A stretch of 64,000 bases of DNA, taken from contig JBBKXQ010000161.1 in NCBI GenBank assembly GCA_037969565.1, forward strand, positions 18,698 through 82,697. Direction: 5' to 3'. The stretch comes from SZUA-35 sp037969565. GTDB taxonomy: Bacteria > Actinomycetota > Acidimicrobiia > Acidimicrobiales > SZUA-35. Shown here piece after piece: positions 8,850 to 16,958 of the stretch (position 1 is its first letter; each line of letters begins with the position of its first letter). The notes under the pieces were generated by a model, which saw nothing but the letters and a program-made list of their open reading frames with translations, did not search any database and had not been told where the DNA came from. Both the position numbers and the translations under genes were made by a program.

Positions 8850-8891
8850 GATCCGAGCCCGAGGATCCGAGCTCGAGGATCCCAGCTTCAT
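8850..8891. repeat. Three 14-bp tandem repeats
   Basis: GATCCGAGCCCGAG, GATCCGAGCTCGAG and GATCCCAGCTTCAT lie in direct tandem. They cover the gap between the Rrf2 gene and the nitroreductase gene and the last codon and stop of the Rrf2 gene. The second copy is partly self-complementary. Role unknown; possibly an operator or simply a minisatellite. Confidence 0.65.
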
Positions 8892-9346
8892 GAACCGAGG
8901 TGGGTCACGGGCTGGGCCGGCCACTCGGCCACGCCCTCAGCCATCTTGGACACGTCGGCGAGCGAGAAACCCTCGAGGTGGTCTCGCATGTGCGCACCCA
9001 CGTTGTTCCACACGGCGAGTAACACACATTGCCCCTCGTGGTCGCAGGCACCCCCGGTGTGCGGCTCTCCGAAGTCTCCCAGCGTGATCGGACCATCGAC
9101 GGCGCGGACGATCTGGGCCAGTGTGATCTCCTCGGCCGCTCGGGCCAGCACATAACCGCCGCCCACCCCTCGCTTCGACTTGACGATCCCGGCACCCTTC
9201 AGAGCCAGCAGGATTTGCTCGAGGTAGGGCTGGGGAAGTCCGGTTCGCTCAGCGATCTGGCGAACCGTGGTTGGACCGTCGGCGTCATGTAGCGAGAGAG
9301 ACAGCAATGCTCGAGCGGCGTAATCGCCCCGGGTCGACACCTTCAC
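8888..9346 (-). CDS. Rrf2-family transcription regulator
   Basis: A 152-residue winged-helix regulator: MKVSTRGDYAARALLSLSLH is the family start and IAERTGLPQPYLEQIL the recognition region. Members such as IscR and NsrR hold a [2Fe-2S] cluster on three spaced cysteines. Here C101 and C107 are present with the right CX5C spacing, but the third position (113) is Trp. The cluster may therefore use another ligand or be absent. The GTG at 9346 is chosen because it gives the family N-terminus; longer versions are unlike it. It probably senses iron-sulfur status, nitric oxide or redox state, and the adjacent nitroreductase is a plausible target (inference). Confidence 0.87.
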   Translation of the reverse strand: MKVSTRGDYAARALLSLSLHDADGPTTVRQIAERTGLPQPYLEQILLALKGAGIVKSKRGVGGGYVLARAAEEITLAQIVRAVDGPITLGDFGEPHTGGACDHEGQCVLLAVWNNVGAHMRDHLEGFSLADVSKMAEGVAEWPAQPVTHLGS

Positions 9347-9450
9347 GGCAGCGACACTAGTGCCCCAACCGCAAACGTTTGCGCCCACGGCCCGCTTCTT
9401 CTCCTGATCGGGCGCCTCCTGTCGTCGAGGGGCCGAAGTAGATTGCTGGC

Positions 9451-10557
9451 ATGCCCGCTGCCGAGCCGACACCGACCCTGCCGGCATTCAGCCGTGGCTG
9501 TGTCTCCGACATCGTTCCCATCATGCTCGGGCGGGTACCCCCAAACCCTGGTACGCCGCTACCAGACACGGGTGGGGCCCGGGTTCTGCTCGTACTCGAC
9601 GGCCTCGGATGGAATCAGCTCCAACAACGTTCGATGATTGCCCCGATCATGACATCGATGGGTGGTGCGGCGATCACCACCGTGGCTCCGTCGACCACCG
9701 CAACGGCCCTCACCTCGATCACCACCGGTCTCACTCCGGGGGAGCACGGCATCGTCGGGTATCGAATGGCGATCGACGGGGCCGTGCTCAACGCCCTGCG
9801 GTGGGGCACCAAGAATCGGCCCGATGAGCGCAAGACCATTCCTCCATCATCGCTGCAACCGTTCGAGCCCTTTCTCGGCGAGCGGGTGAGCTACGTCTCC
9901 AAGGCCGAGTTCGCCCGTACCGGCTTCACCCAGGCACATTTGCGTGGCGCCGAACTCCATGGCTACCGGACCACTGCGGTGATGGTGCACGAAGTCGCAC
10001 GCCTCGTCACCGAAGGCGCGCCCTTCGTCTACGCCTACTACGACGGCATCGACAAGGTTTCGCACGAATATGGGCTGGGATCGGTCTTCGATGCAGAGGT
10101 GGCGTTCGTCGACCGACTGGTCGGCGACATCATCGCCGCCGTGCCCAGCGGCACCCAGGTCGTGGTCACCGCCGATCACGGCCAGGTCGATTGCGGTTCC
10201 GCCCTCGAGCCCATCAACGAGGACGTGCTCCACCTCTGTGAGAGCTTGTCGGGCGAGGCTCGCTTCCGATGGCTCCATGCTCGGCGAGGAGCGCACGTCG
10301 AACTCGAGGCCGTCGCACGCGACCGGCATGGTGACGTGGCATGGATCGTCCCGTTCGAACGGATGGTCGACGAACACTGGTTCGGGCCCACCATGCGATC
10401 CGAGGTGCGCGACCGTTTCGGCGACGTAGCGCTGCTCCCATTCGAACCGATGGGTTTCGACGACCCCGACGATGGTGGATCATTCCCGCTCATCGGACGC
10501 CACGGCTCGCTTACCGCCGACGAAATGCTCGTGCCGTTATTACATGTTGTCGGCTGA
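9451..10557 (+). CDS. Alkaline-phosphatase-fold phosphodiesterase
   Basis: Type I phosphodiesterase/nucleotide pyrophosphatase superfamily. Metal and nucleophile motifs are all visible: LLVLDGLGW (D50), the threonine nucleophile region APSTTATALTS (about residues 79-89), the TPGEHGIVGY loop, YYDGIDKVSH, TADHG and a final IGRHG. The length, 368 residues, is normal. There is no signal peptide, so it is probably cytoplasmic; related actinobacterial proteins are poorly characterised. A -10-like TAGATT lies six bases before the ATG, which would make the mRNA leaderless. The gene converges on the ABC exporter with a 2-base gap. Confidence 0.85.
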   Translation: MPAAEPTPTLPAFSRGCVSDIVPIMLGRVPPNPGTPLPDTGGARVLLVLDGLGWNQLQQRSMIAPIMTSMGGAAITTVAPSTTATALTSITTGLTPGEHGIVGYRMAIDGAVLNALRWGTKNRPDERKTIPPSSLQPFEPFLGERVSYVSKAEFARTGFTQAHLRGAELHGYRTTAVMVHEVARLVTEGAPFVYAYYDGIDKVSHEYGLGSVFDAEVAFVDRLVGDIIAAVPSGTQVVVTADHGQVDCGSALEPINEDVLHLCESLSGEARFRWLHARRGAHVELEAVARDRHGDVAWIVPFERMVDEHWFGPTMRSEVRDRFGDVALLPFEPMGFDDPDDGGSFPLIGRHGSLTADEMLVPLLHVVG

Positions 10558-10564
10558 CGTCAGC
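10553..10564. repeat. 12-bp palindrome containing both convergent stops
   Basis: GCTGACGTCAGC is a perfect palindrome that contains the TGA of the phosphodiesterase gene on one strand and the TGA of the ABC exporter gene on the other. It lacks a T-tract; a terminator role is doubtful. Confidence 0.3.
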
Positions 10565-12329
10565 GGGTCCAGGCGGCGTAGAGGGTGGCGTAGGCCCCGC
10601 CTCGGGCCACGAGTTCGGCGTGCGTTCCGAGCTCCACGAGGCCCCCGGCGTCGATGACCGCCACTCGATCACAGCGGGCCGCCGTGCTGAGTCGGTGGGC
10701 GATGACGATCACCGTCCGTTGTTCCATCAGCGAATCCATCGCTTGCTCGACCGTGGCTTCGGTTCCGGGGTCGAGGCTCGAGGTGGCCTCGTCGAGAATC
10801 AGAATCGCGGGATCCACCAGCGCGGCTCGAGCGAGGGACACGAGTTGCTTCTCGCCGGCCGACAATCGGCTGCCTCGTTCGTTGACCTCGGTAGCGAGGC
10901 CTTGGGCGAAGGTGTCGAAGGCGTTCGACATCCCGATACGGATCAACGCCTGGGTGATGTCCTCGTCGGTGGCGCGAGGCTTGGCCACTCGAATGTTGTC
11001 GGCAATGGTGCCGGTGAAGAGGAAGCCCTCCTGAGGGACCAGCACGATCTGCTCACGGAGGGAGGCCATCGACGCGCTGCGAAGATCCACACCCCCGACC
11101 GAGATCGTGCCCGCGGAAGGGTCGTAGATCCGAGCGACGAGCTTCGCCAGCGTCGACTTTCCGGCGCCCGTGGGGCCGACGAACGCGATTCGTTCACCCG
11201 CCCTGATGTGGAGATCGATGTTCTCCACGACCAGATCGGTTCCGTAGCCGAAGGCAACCCCGGACACCTCGATGTCGCCATCGGGAGGTAATTCTCGTGC
11301 ATTGGCCACCTCGTCGACATCGATCGGATCATCGAGAATTCCGTAGATCTTCGACAGCGAAGCCGTGGCCGACTGCATCATGTTGAACAACTGACTCAGC
11401 TGCTGAACCGGTTCGAACAGCCCCTGCAGGATCAGGATGAACGCCACGACCGTGCCCAGGGAGATCTGGCCGTTCGCGGCGAGCCAACCACCGACGCCGA
11501 CGGCGAGCGCCGTCGTGATCGATCCGGCCAAGTCGACGATCGGTAGGTACCACGCCGAGATCTTGACCGACCGCATGTGGCTTCGAAACAATCGCCGATT
11601 GGTGATGGCGAATTGTTCAGCCTGGCGTTCCTCGCCGACATAGGCCTGGACGACACGCACCCCGCTGATGCCTTCCTGAAGTCCGGAGAGGGTGGCCCCG
11701 ATCTGGTCCCTCACGTGGAGGTAGGCCTGATTCGATTCCCGTTGGAATCGGGCGCTGGCGATGACGACAACCGGCACGGCCACGAGGCAGACGAGCGTCA
11801 ACTTCCAGCTGAGAACCAGGAGCACGACCAAGGTTCCCAGCAGCAACAGGGAGGCACTCGTGAACATCAAGAGCCCGAACTGCACGAGCTCTTGAAGCGA
11901 ATCGACGTCGGAGGTCATTCGCGAGACGATCACGCCCGCCTTTTCACGGTCGTAGAACGTCATCGACTGCCGCAGGAGTTTGCCGAACAATCGATTTCGA
12001 AGATCTCGCAGATATCCCTCGCCGACCCGGGCCAACGTGATGATCGCGATCCGGTAGGTGATGTAACCGACGATCGCAACGGCGACGTAGAGACCGATCG
12101 ACACGTTCAGCGCGGTTCTACTGTTGCCGCGCAAGCCGAGATCGATGGCTCGCCCAACGAGCAGGGGACCGGCCAAGGTGGTCGACGTCCACAGTGCGAG
12201 CAGGAAGAACGCCAACCCGGCGCTTCGGCGGTAGGGGCCGAGCATGTCGGTCGTGCGGCGAAGAACGGCGGCCGCCTCACGTTTGTCCAGCTTGTCGGCG
12301 TCATCGACGCTGGCGATCGACCAACCCAT
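10560..12329 (-). CDS. ABC exporter half-transporter, subunit B
   Basis: A 589-residue half-transporter with an N-terminal six-helix exporter domain and a C-terminal nucleotide-binding domain. Walker A is GPTGAGKST, Walker B ILILDEATSSLD with the catalytic Glu, and the switch His is in VIAHRLST. The signature is degenerate (LSAGE instead of LSGGQ). Its ATG shares one base with the stop of the preceding subunit (TGATG), so the two are translationally coupled and almost surely form a heterodimer. The substrate is unknown; such pairs export lipids, drugs or peptides. See the finding on the asymmetric ATP sites. Confidence 0.92.
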   Translation of the reverse strand: MGWSIASVDDADKLDKREAAAVLRRTTDMLGPYRRSAGLAFFLLALWTSTTLAGPLLVGRAIDLGLRGNSRTALNVSIGLYVAVAIVGYITYRIAIITLARVGEGYLRDLRNRLFGKLLRQSMTFYDREKAGVIVSRMTSDVDSLQELVQFGLLMFTSASLLLLGTLVVLLVLSWKLTLVCLVAVPVVVIASARFQRESNQAYLHVRDQIGATLSGLQEGISGVRVVQAYVGEERQAEQFAITNRRLFRSHMRSVKISAWYLPIVDLAGSITTALAVGVGGWLAANGQISLGTVVAFILILQGLFEPVQQLSQLFNMMQSATASLSKIYGILDDPIDVDEVANARELPPDGDIEVSGVAFGYGTDLVVENIDLHIRAGERIAFVGPTGAGKSTLAKLVARIYDPSAGTISVGGVDLRSASMASLREQIVLVPQEGFLFTGTIADNIRVAKPRATDEDITQALIRIGMSNAFDTFAQGLATEVNERGSRLSAGEKQLVSLARAALVDPAILILDEATSSLDPGTEATVEQAMDSLMEQRTVIVIAHRLSTAARCDRVAVIDAGGLVELGTHAELVARGGAYATLYAAWTR

Positions 12330-14191
12330 CAGCGGTTCTCCGATGTCGACTCGGTGACCGATGGTTCAGGGACCGTTTGGTCGGACGGCGATTCACTGTC
12401 AGCAGCCAGGACGGTCCGATAGAGGGCGTTGTCGGCCAGAAGCTCTGCGTGGGTGCCTTCGGCCGCGATCCGCCCTTCATGCAAGAAGATCACTCGATCG
12501 GCGAGCGCGATCGTTGCCGGACGGTGGGCGATCACCAGGGTGGTGCGTTTCTCCATGACCTCACCGAGCGCATCACGAATCTCGTGCTCCTTCGAGGGGT
12601 CGACCGCCGAGGTGGCATCGTCGAGGATCAACACACGCGGGTCGGCGATAATCGCACGAGCGATCGCCAGACGTTGCCGCTGGCCGCCGGAAAGAGAAAA
12701 GCCTCGTTCGCCGATGGCGGTGTCGTATCCATCCGGGAGTTCGTTGATGAACGCCGCTGCTCCGGCGAGCTCGGCTGCCTTCATCATCGCGGCGTCACTC
12801 GCCTCGGGATCGGCGAATCGGATGTTCTCACCGATCGTCGAGCTGAACAGGAATGTTTCTTCGAAGACGATGGCAATGGCCCGCCGCAATTCATGTCGGG
12901 CGAGGTCGCGCACGTCGATTCCGTCGAGGAGCACGGCGCCAGCGTCGACATCGTAGAACCGGGGCAGTAATCGGGCCACGGTGCTTTTCCCAGAGCCCGT
13001 GGCCCCGACCAGGGCCACCGACTCGCCGGCTTCGATGATGAGATCGAGGTCGTTGAGAACGCCGGCCCCTGGCGACAGCGCCGCCGAGGTGACGGTGTTC
13101 GTTCCCAACGGGGAGCTCATCAGCGGATCGACGTCGTAGGTGAACTGGACCCGGCGAAATTCGACTCGGCCCAACGGCCCGGATCGGGGCAGGGGGAGGG
13201 GATGGGCTGGGTCGACGATCTGCGGCGCGGTGGCAAGCACGGCGTGGATGCGCTGACCGGCAGCCGAGGCTCGTTGCCCATTGGCCACCATCATGCCGAG
13301 GGTCCGCAACGGGTTGAGCAACATGAGCACATAGATGTTGAACGCCACCAGTTCGCCGACGGACATGCGCTCATCGAGAACGAGGTGGCCACCGACGGCC
13401 AGGACGATGATCAGGCTGACGCTGGGGAGCACGTCCATCGCCGGCAAGAACGTTGCCCGTGTCGCCGACGCCAGCATCGATTGTTCGTAGACATCGTCGG
13501 CCTCGACGGCCAGCTTGTCGGCCTGCACCTGTTCGGAGCCGAATCCCTTGATCACGCGAATTCCGGCCACCGATTCCTCGACCACCGAGGCCAGCTCGGC
13601 CGACTCCCGTTGGATCCCCATGACGGCCGGGTGGAGACGCTGGGCGAACTTCCTGGCGAACAGATTGACCAGGGGGAGAATGGCCAGCGCGCAAATGGCC
13701 AAGAACGGTTGCAGGACGAACATGATCACCGTCGCCGCCGCGACGACGGTGACGCTGCCCGCCGTGAGGGGAATCAGCGTGATGAAGTTCTGAAAATGCT
13801 GGAGGTCGGTGTTCGCTCGACTCATCAGGTCGCCCGTAGCCATCGCATCGTGAAATGCGAAGTGCAACCGTTGAATGTGGGTGAAGATCCGATCTCGAAG
13901 CTTGGCCTCGACCAGGCGTGCATTGAAGAATGCGACGTAGCGGCGTAGACCCAGGAAAACAGCCGAAACGACCCCGGCGGCGGCGATGAGGCTCGCCCAC
14001 ACGGCCAAGCCCTGTTTTTGTTCGATGCCGCGATCGATGGCCAGTTGGATGAGCAGCGGAATGGCCACCCGCGACGCGCTCCACACCAGCGACACGCCCA
14101 TCCCGAGTGCCAACCCCTTCCGTTCTTCACGGATGCTGGAGCGCAGCAGCGTCCACCCTGCGTTCTTGGCCGACTCGGTCACCTGGTGCAC
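12329..14191 (-). CDS. ABC exporter half-transporter, subunit A
   Basis: A 620-residue half-transporter, first gene of the pair. The membrane domain spans about residues 20-310 and the ATPase domain the rest. Walker A is GATGSGKST, the signature is the consensus LSGGQRQRL, and Walker B is VLILDDATSAVD, with Asp in place of the catalytic Glu. The switch His is present in VIAHRPAT. This is the degenerate-Walker-B partner of a heterodimer of the TM287/288 type. A Pro/Ser-rich insert before the ATPase domain (around residue 365) is unusual. It is divergent from bpa with about 115 bases between the starts. Confidence 0.92.
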   Translation of the reverse strand: MHQVTESAKNAGWTLLRSSIREERKGLALGMGVSLVWSASRVAIPLLIQLAIDRGIEQKQGLAVWASLIAAAGVVSAVFLGLRRYVAFFNARLVEAKLRDRIFTHIQRLHFAFHDAMATGDLMSRANTDLQHFQNFITLIPLTAGSVTVVAAATVIMFVLQPFLAICALAILPLVNLFARKFAQRLHPAVMGIQRESAELASVVEESVAGIRVIKGFGSEQVQADKLAVEADDVYEQSMLASATRATFLPAMDVLPSVSLIIVLAVGGHLVLDERMSVGELVAFNIYVLMLLNPLRTLGMMVANGQRASAAGQRIHAVLATAPQIVDPAHPLPLPRSGPLGRVEFRRVQFTYDVDPLMSSPLGTNTVTSAALSPGAGVLNDLDLIIEAGESVALVGATGSGKSTVARLLPRFYDVDAGAVLLDGIDVRDLARHELRRAIAIVFEETFLFSSTIGENIRFADPEASDAAMMKAAELAGAAAFINELPDGYDTAIGERGFSLSGGQRQRLAIARAIIADPRVLILDDATSAVDPSKEHEIRDALGEVMEKRTTLVIAHRPATIALADRVIFLHEGRIAAEGTHAELLADNALYRTVLAADSESPSDQTVPEPSVTESTSENR

Positions 14192-14307
14192 AGTAGGAGC
14201 CGACCGAACCCTGAGCGAAGTGAGATGCCCATTCTCGAGAACGGGCCTGAAGGGAGGCTGGCTGCTCGGAGGCGTGGTGCCGGCCTGGGTACTGCTACAA
14301 AAGGGGG

Positions 14308-14811
14308 ATGACCGAAAATCATACGGAACCCGAAGTCTTGGAGGCGAGCGAGGTGACTTCGCCGGAGGATCGAACGGCAGCCGAAGCCCCCGACGCCAGC
14401 GAGATGCCTCCGGGATCGGTTTCCGAACCAGCCAAGGTCATGCGGATCGGGTCCATGATCAAGCAACTCCTGGAAGAGGTGCGAACCACGAGCCTCGACG
14501 AGCGCGGGCGCCAACGCCTCCGAGAGATCTACGACACGTCGGTCTCGGAACTGTCACAAGCGCTCTCGCCGGATCTCCAGGAAGAACTGGTCCGAATGGC
14601 CATGCCTTTCGGCGACGACGAAGTGCCATCCGAGTCGGAGCTGCGCATCGCTCAGGCCCAACTCGTCGGCTGGCTGGAGGGCCTGTTCCACGGCATCCAG
14701 GCCACCCTGTTCGCTCAGCAGATGGCGGCCCAACAGCAGCTCGAGCAGATCAAGAGAACACAAGCCCTGCCGCCCGGGTCCGGTGAAATGCCCGGCGGTG
14801 TGTACCTCTGA
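14308..14811 (+). CDS. bpa: Bacterial proteasome activator Bpa (PafE)
   Basis: Bpa forms a dodecameric ring that opens the 20S proteasome gate without ATP and feeds it unfolded proteins. The 167-residue protein carries the diagnostic core EPAKVMRIGSMIKQLLEEVR and the nearly invariant helix segment ELRIAQAQLVGWLEGLFHG, plus FAQQMAA. The last residues are GGVYL, comparable to the GQYL of Mycobacterium tuberculosis and to HbYX motifs that dock into the proteasome alpha ring. The N-terminal 40 residues are acidic and disordered. The ATG at 14308 directly follows AGGGGG, and a TACAAA hexamer lies six bases upstream of it. Its presence implies a 20S core particle elsewhere in the genome. Confidence 0.95.
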   Translation: MTENHTEPEVLEASEVTSPEDRTAAEAPDASEMPPGSVSEPAKVMRIGSMIKQLLEEVRTTSLDERGRQRLREIYDTSVSELSQALSPDLQEELVRMAMPFGDDEVPSESELRIAQAQLVGWLEGLFHGIQATLFAQQMAAQQQLEQIKRTQALPPGSGEMPGGVYL

Positions 14812-14947
14812 CGAGTAGGCGAGAACTCCCGCCGAGCATCCTTTCCCGTTTGAGTTTGACGTTTGGGTCACGAAAGCGAAAAACTGACACCGACCCGCGA
14901 TGTGTGAGACGTCCCGGGTTCCGGCCTTCATGGGGGAGTCCGGCCAA

Positions 14948-14979
14948 GGGGATCAAGGGATCAGGGGATCATGGGGATC
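14948..14979 (+). repeat. 8-bp tandem repeats running into a start codon
   Basis: GGGGATCA, AGGGATCA, GGGGATCA and a partial TGGGGATC are arranged head to tail. They contain the only purine-rich ribosome-site candidates for the next gene and the last copies include its ATG at 14971. Confidence 0.75.
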
Positions 14980-15627
14980 GAGGTCTATACCAAGGACTGC
15001 AGCTCGCTGTCTGATGCGGAGTTCGGCGAAATGGCCGACCTCAGCACACATGGAGAGGGCTGGGAAGTCGGTCTGCTGTCGAAACAGGCCGAGAAATGGG
15101 TGCTCATCACCCAGGCGCTCGAGAAGTCGCAGCTTCGTGGATTTGTGTTCAGCACACTCGAGCGCATCGGCGGCACACCATCGTTGGTCATCGGGTTGGG
15201 CTGCGTGCTCCCCACGAAGAACCGCAGCTCGGTCCTTCGTGGCTTGATGCACGATCAGTTCCACAAGACGTTCATGGCCTTCCCCGACGAAGACGTCGTG
15301 GTCGCAACCAGGATGAACGGCGCCGGCCCCTACGAGGCCTTCGCCCAACTCAGCGGCGTGCAACCGTGGCCCGACACGCGTCCCAACGGCGAGGAACGAG
15401 CCTGGGGCCGACGTTTGGCCAAGCGCTTCGATGCCCTCGCCTTCGATGACCGATCGATGATCGCCACCGGCGACGGAGACAATCTCGTCTTCGACCATTC
15501 GTCGTTGAAGGACTCCGACGCCCAGCCCGTCTTTGGCGAGTGCGACCGCGCTCAGGAGCAATATGTCGTGTCGTGGGGCTGGGCGATGGCGGAGTTTCTC
15601 GAGCGTTTCGAGCGCCCGGCCACTTGA
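14971..15627 (+). CDS. Uncharacterised protein, possible GNAT-like fold
   Basis: A 218-residue cytoplasmic protein that I do not recognise by name. It has no signal peptide or membrane segment. The order of segments (LSDAEFGEMADL helix, then LRGFVFSTLERIGG and LVIGLGCVL strands, then the helix VLRGLMHDQFHKTFM and VVVATRMNGAGPYEAF) resembles acetyltransferases of the GNAT superfamily, but the acetyl-CoA pyrophosphate loop is not clear. It stands between bpa and the CAP gene with no obvious operon partner. The start is the ATG inside an 8-bp repeat array. Confidence 0.6.
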   Translation: MGIEVYTKDCSSLSDAEFGEMADLSTHGEGWEVGLLSKQAEKWVLITQALEKSQLRGFVFSTLERIGGTPSLVIGLGCVLPTKNRSSVLRGLMHDQFHKTFMAFPDEDVVVATRMNGAGPYEAFAQLSGVQPWPDTRPNGEERAWGRRLAKRFDALAFDDRSMIATGDGDNLVFDHSSLKDSDAQPVFGECDRAQEQYVVSWGWAMAEFLERFERPAT

Positions 15628-15700
15628 GTTCGGGGCCCAGACGAAGGCCTCCAGGTGTGAGCTCTCGTGGCCTTGATCCTGCAATTGGGGTTTGAGCATC

Positions 15701-15716
15701 CCTGTCCGTGGGCAGG
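15701..15716 (+). terminator. Possible hairpin terminator without T-tract
   Basis: CCTGTCC and GGGCAGG can pair (one G-U) about 75 bases after the unknown gene. There is no following T-run, so this is a weak candidate. Confidence 0.25.
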
Positions 15717-15834
15717 ACGTTGGATGTTCCGGTTCGAACAATCAAGACCTGAACCATAGGCACGCTCTGCTGCCGTCTAATCGCTCACAGTGGTGAGAGA
15801 GTGGGCAATCGGTGTCAAAAACCACCGAGAGTCC

Positions 15835-15872
15835 TTGACGTGTCATTTCCATGGCGTCATTATGACGAACGC
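15835..15872 (+). promoter_or_regulatory. Sigma-70-type promoter, leaderless, with operator-like repeats
   Basis: TTGACG (15835-15840) and CATTAT (15858-15863) are separated by exactly 17 bases. The start codon at 15873 is nine bases after the -10, so the transcript would begin at or near the ATG. Two inverted repeats built from TGAC half-sites overlap it: TGAC-GT-GTCA at 15836-15845 and CGTCAT-T-ATGACG at 15855-15867, with centres about 20.5 bases apart. Confidence 0.65.
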
Positions 15873-16769
15873 ATGTCGAACGTCATCCCTCCCGTTCGGC
15901 GCTCCCTCCTTTCCTCCGCCCTGCTGCGCTCACTCGTGACCGCGTTGCTTCTTGCGGTCGTTTTGAGTGCTGCGCCCGCCTCCGCCTCGCCGATGTCGAC
16001 TCTCGAGTCCGACCTCGCCCAAGAGTTCCTCGGTCAGCTCAATGCCGAGCGGGGGGCCCGAGGTCTTGCGCCGTTGATCGTCGATTCGGCCATCACGCCC
16101 GACGCCGCGGCGTGGGCCGCGAGTCTCGTCGCCAGTCAATCGCTCGACCATTCGGGGCTTCCTCGTGCGGAGATCATCGGGCGAGGCGGTCGCACCGGTC
16201 AGATCACCGAGGCCTGGATGTTGTCATCGGGCCATCGGAACCTCGTGGTCGACGCCAACCTGGGCTACGCCGGCGTGGGCGTGGCCTGTGACAACGCCGG
16301 TCAGATGTGGGTCGTTGTGCAATTTCGTCGCATCGACACCCGGCTCGGCACGCTCACCTCCTCAGCCAACTCGCCGGTTGTCACCCCCAAGTCCAACGGT
16401 GGAACCTGCGCCCAGGCTCCGGTCAGCGCCACCACCGTCAACAGCATCAAGCGCCTCTACTCGGCCTACTTCCTACGAGATGCCGACCAGCAGGGCCTCG
16501 AATACTGGAAGGGCCAGGCCGGTCGAGGAGTCGACATGCCCGATGTCTCCGAATCCTTCGCCGCTTCATCGGAATTCGGGGCGAGGTACGGTCAACTCTC
16601 GTCGAAGAACTTTGTCGCCCTCGTCTACACCAACGTGATGGGACGCTCCGCCGACAAGAGCGGATACGACTACTGGCTGCGGAAACTGTCGTCCGGCATG
16701 TCCAGAGGCGAAATGATGACCAACTTCAGCGAGAGCACCGAATATCGGATTCGCACCGGTCTCTCCTGA
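15873..16769 (+). CDS. Secreted CAP (SCP) domain protein with DUF4214
   Basis: A signal peptide (basic start, hydrophobic LVTALLLAVVL, cleavage near ASAS) precedes a CAP/SCP domain: FLGQLNAERGARGLAPL, DHSG and SSGHRNLVVDANLGYAGVGVAC, with the two conserved histidines. The C-terminal 110 residues form a DUF4214 repeat region (RLYSAYFLRDADQQGLEYW ... VYTNVMGRSADKSGYDYW), often found in surface or matrix proteins. It is 298 residues and has a strong predicted promoter of its own. A role at the cell surface, for example binding lipids or polysaccharide, is inferred from the family; no enzymatic activity can be claimed. Confidence 0.88.
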   Translation: MSNVIPPVRRSLLSSALLRSLVTALLLAVVLSAAPASASPMSTLESDLAQEFLGQLNAERGARGLAPLIVDSAITPDAAAWAASLVASQSLDHSGLPRAEIIGRGGRTGQITEAWMLSSGHRNLVVDANLGYAGVGVACDNAGQMWVVVQFRRIDTRLGTLTSSANSPVVTPKSNGGTCAQAPVSATTVNSIKRLYSAYFLRDADQQGLEYWKGQAGRGVDMPDVSESFAASSEFGARYGQLSSKNFVALVYTNVMGRSADKSGYDYWLRKLSSGMSRGEMMTNFSESTEYRIRTGLS

Positions 16770-16776
16770 GTCGGCA

Positions 16777-16807
16777 CCGATCTCCGGAATCGGCCACCTC
16801 TTTTTTT
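16777..16807 (+). terminator. Rho-independent terminator after the CAP gene
   Basis: CCGAT (16777-16781) pairs with ATCGG (16789-16793) around a 7-base loop; flanking GG/CC can extend the stem past a bulge. A run of seven T follows at 16801-16807. It lies eight bases past the CAP gene stop and separates it from dnaE. Confidence 0.7.
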
Positions 16808-16958
16808 GGACGAACTCGGCGCGATTCTGTCGCTCCGACCGGCTCGCCGAACTACAGTCTTGTCATTCCGATCCCGGTGATTCGAGGCGTGACGCGTCGT
16901 CGGCGATCGAATCGATTTGCGTCTCTTTCTCTGGGGGCCGCTTCCTGACAGGAGCATT

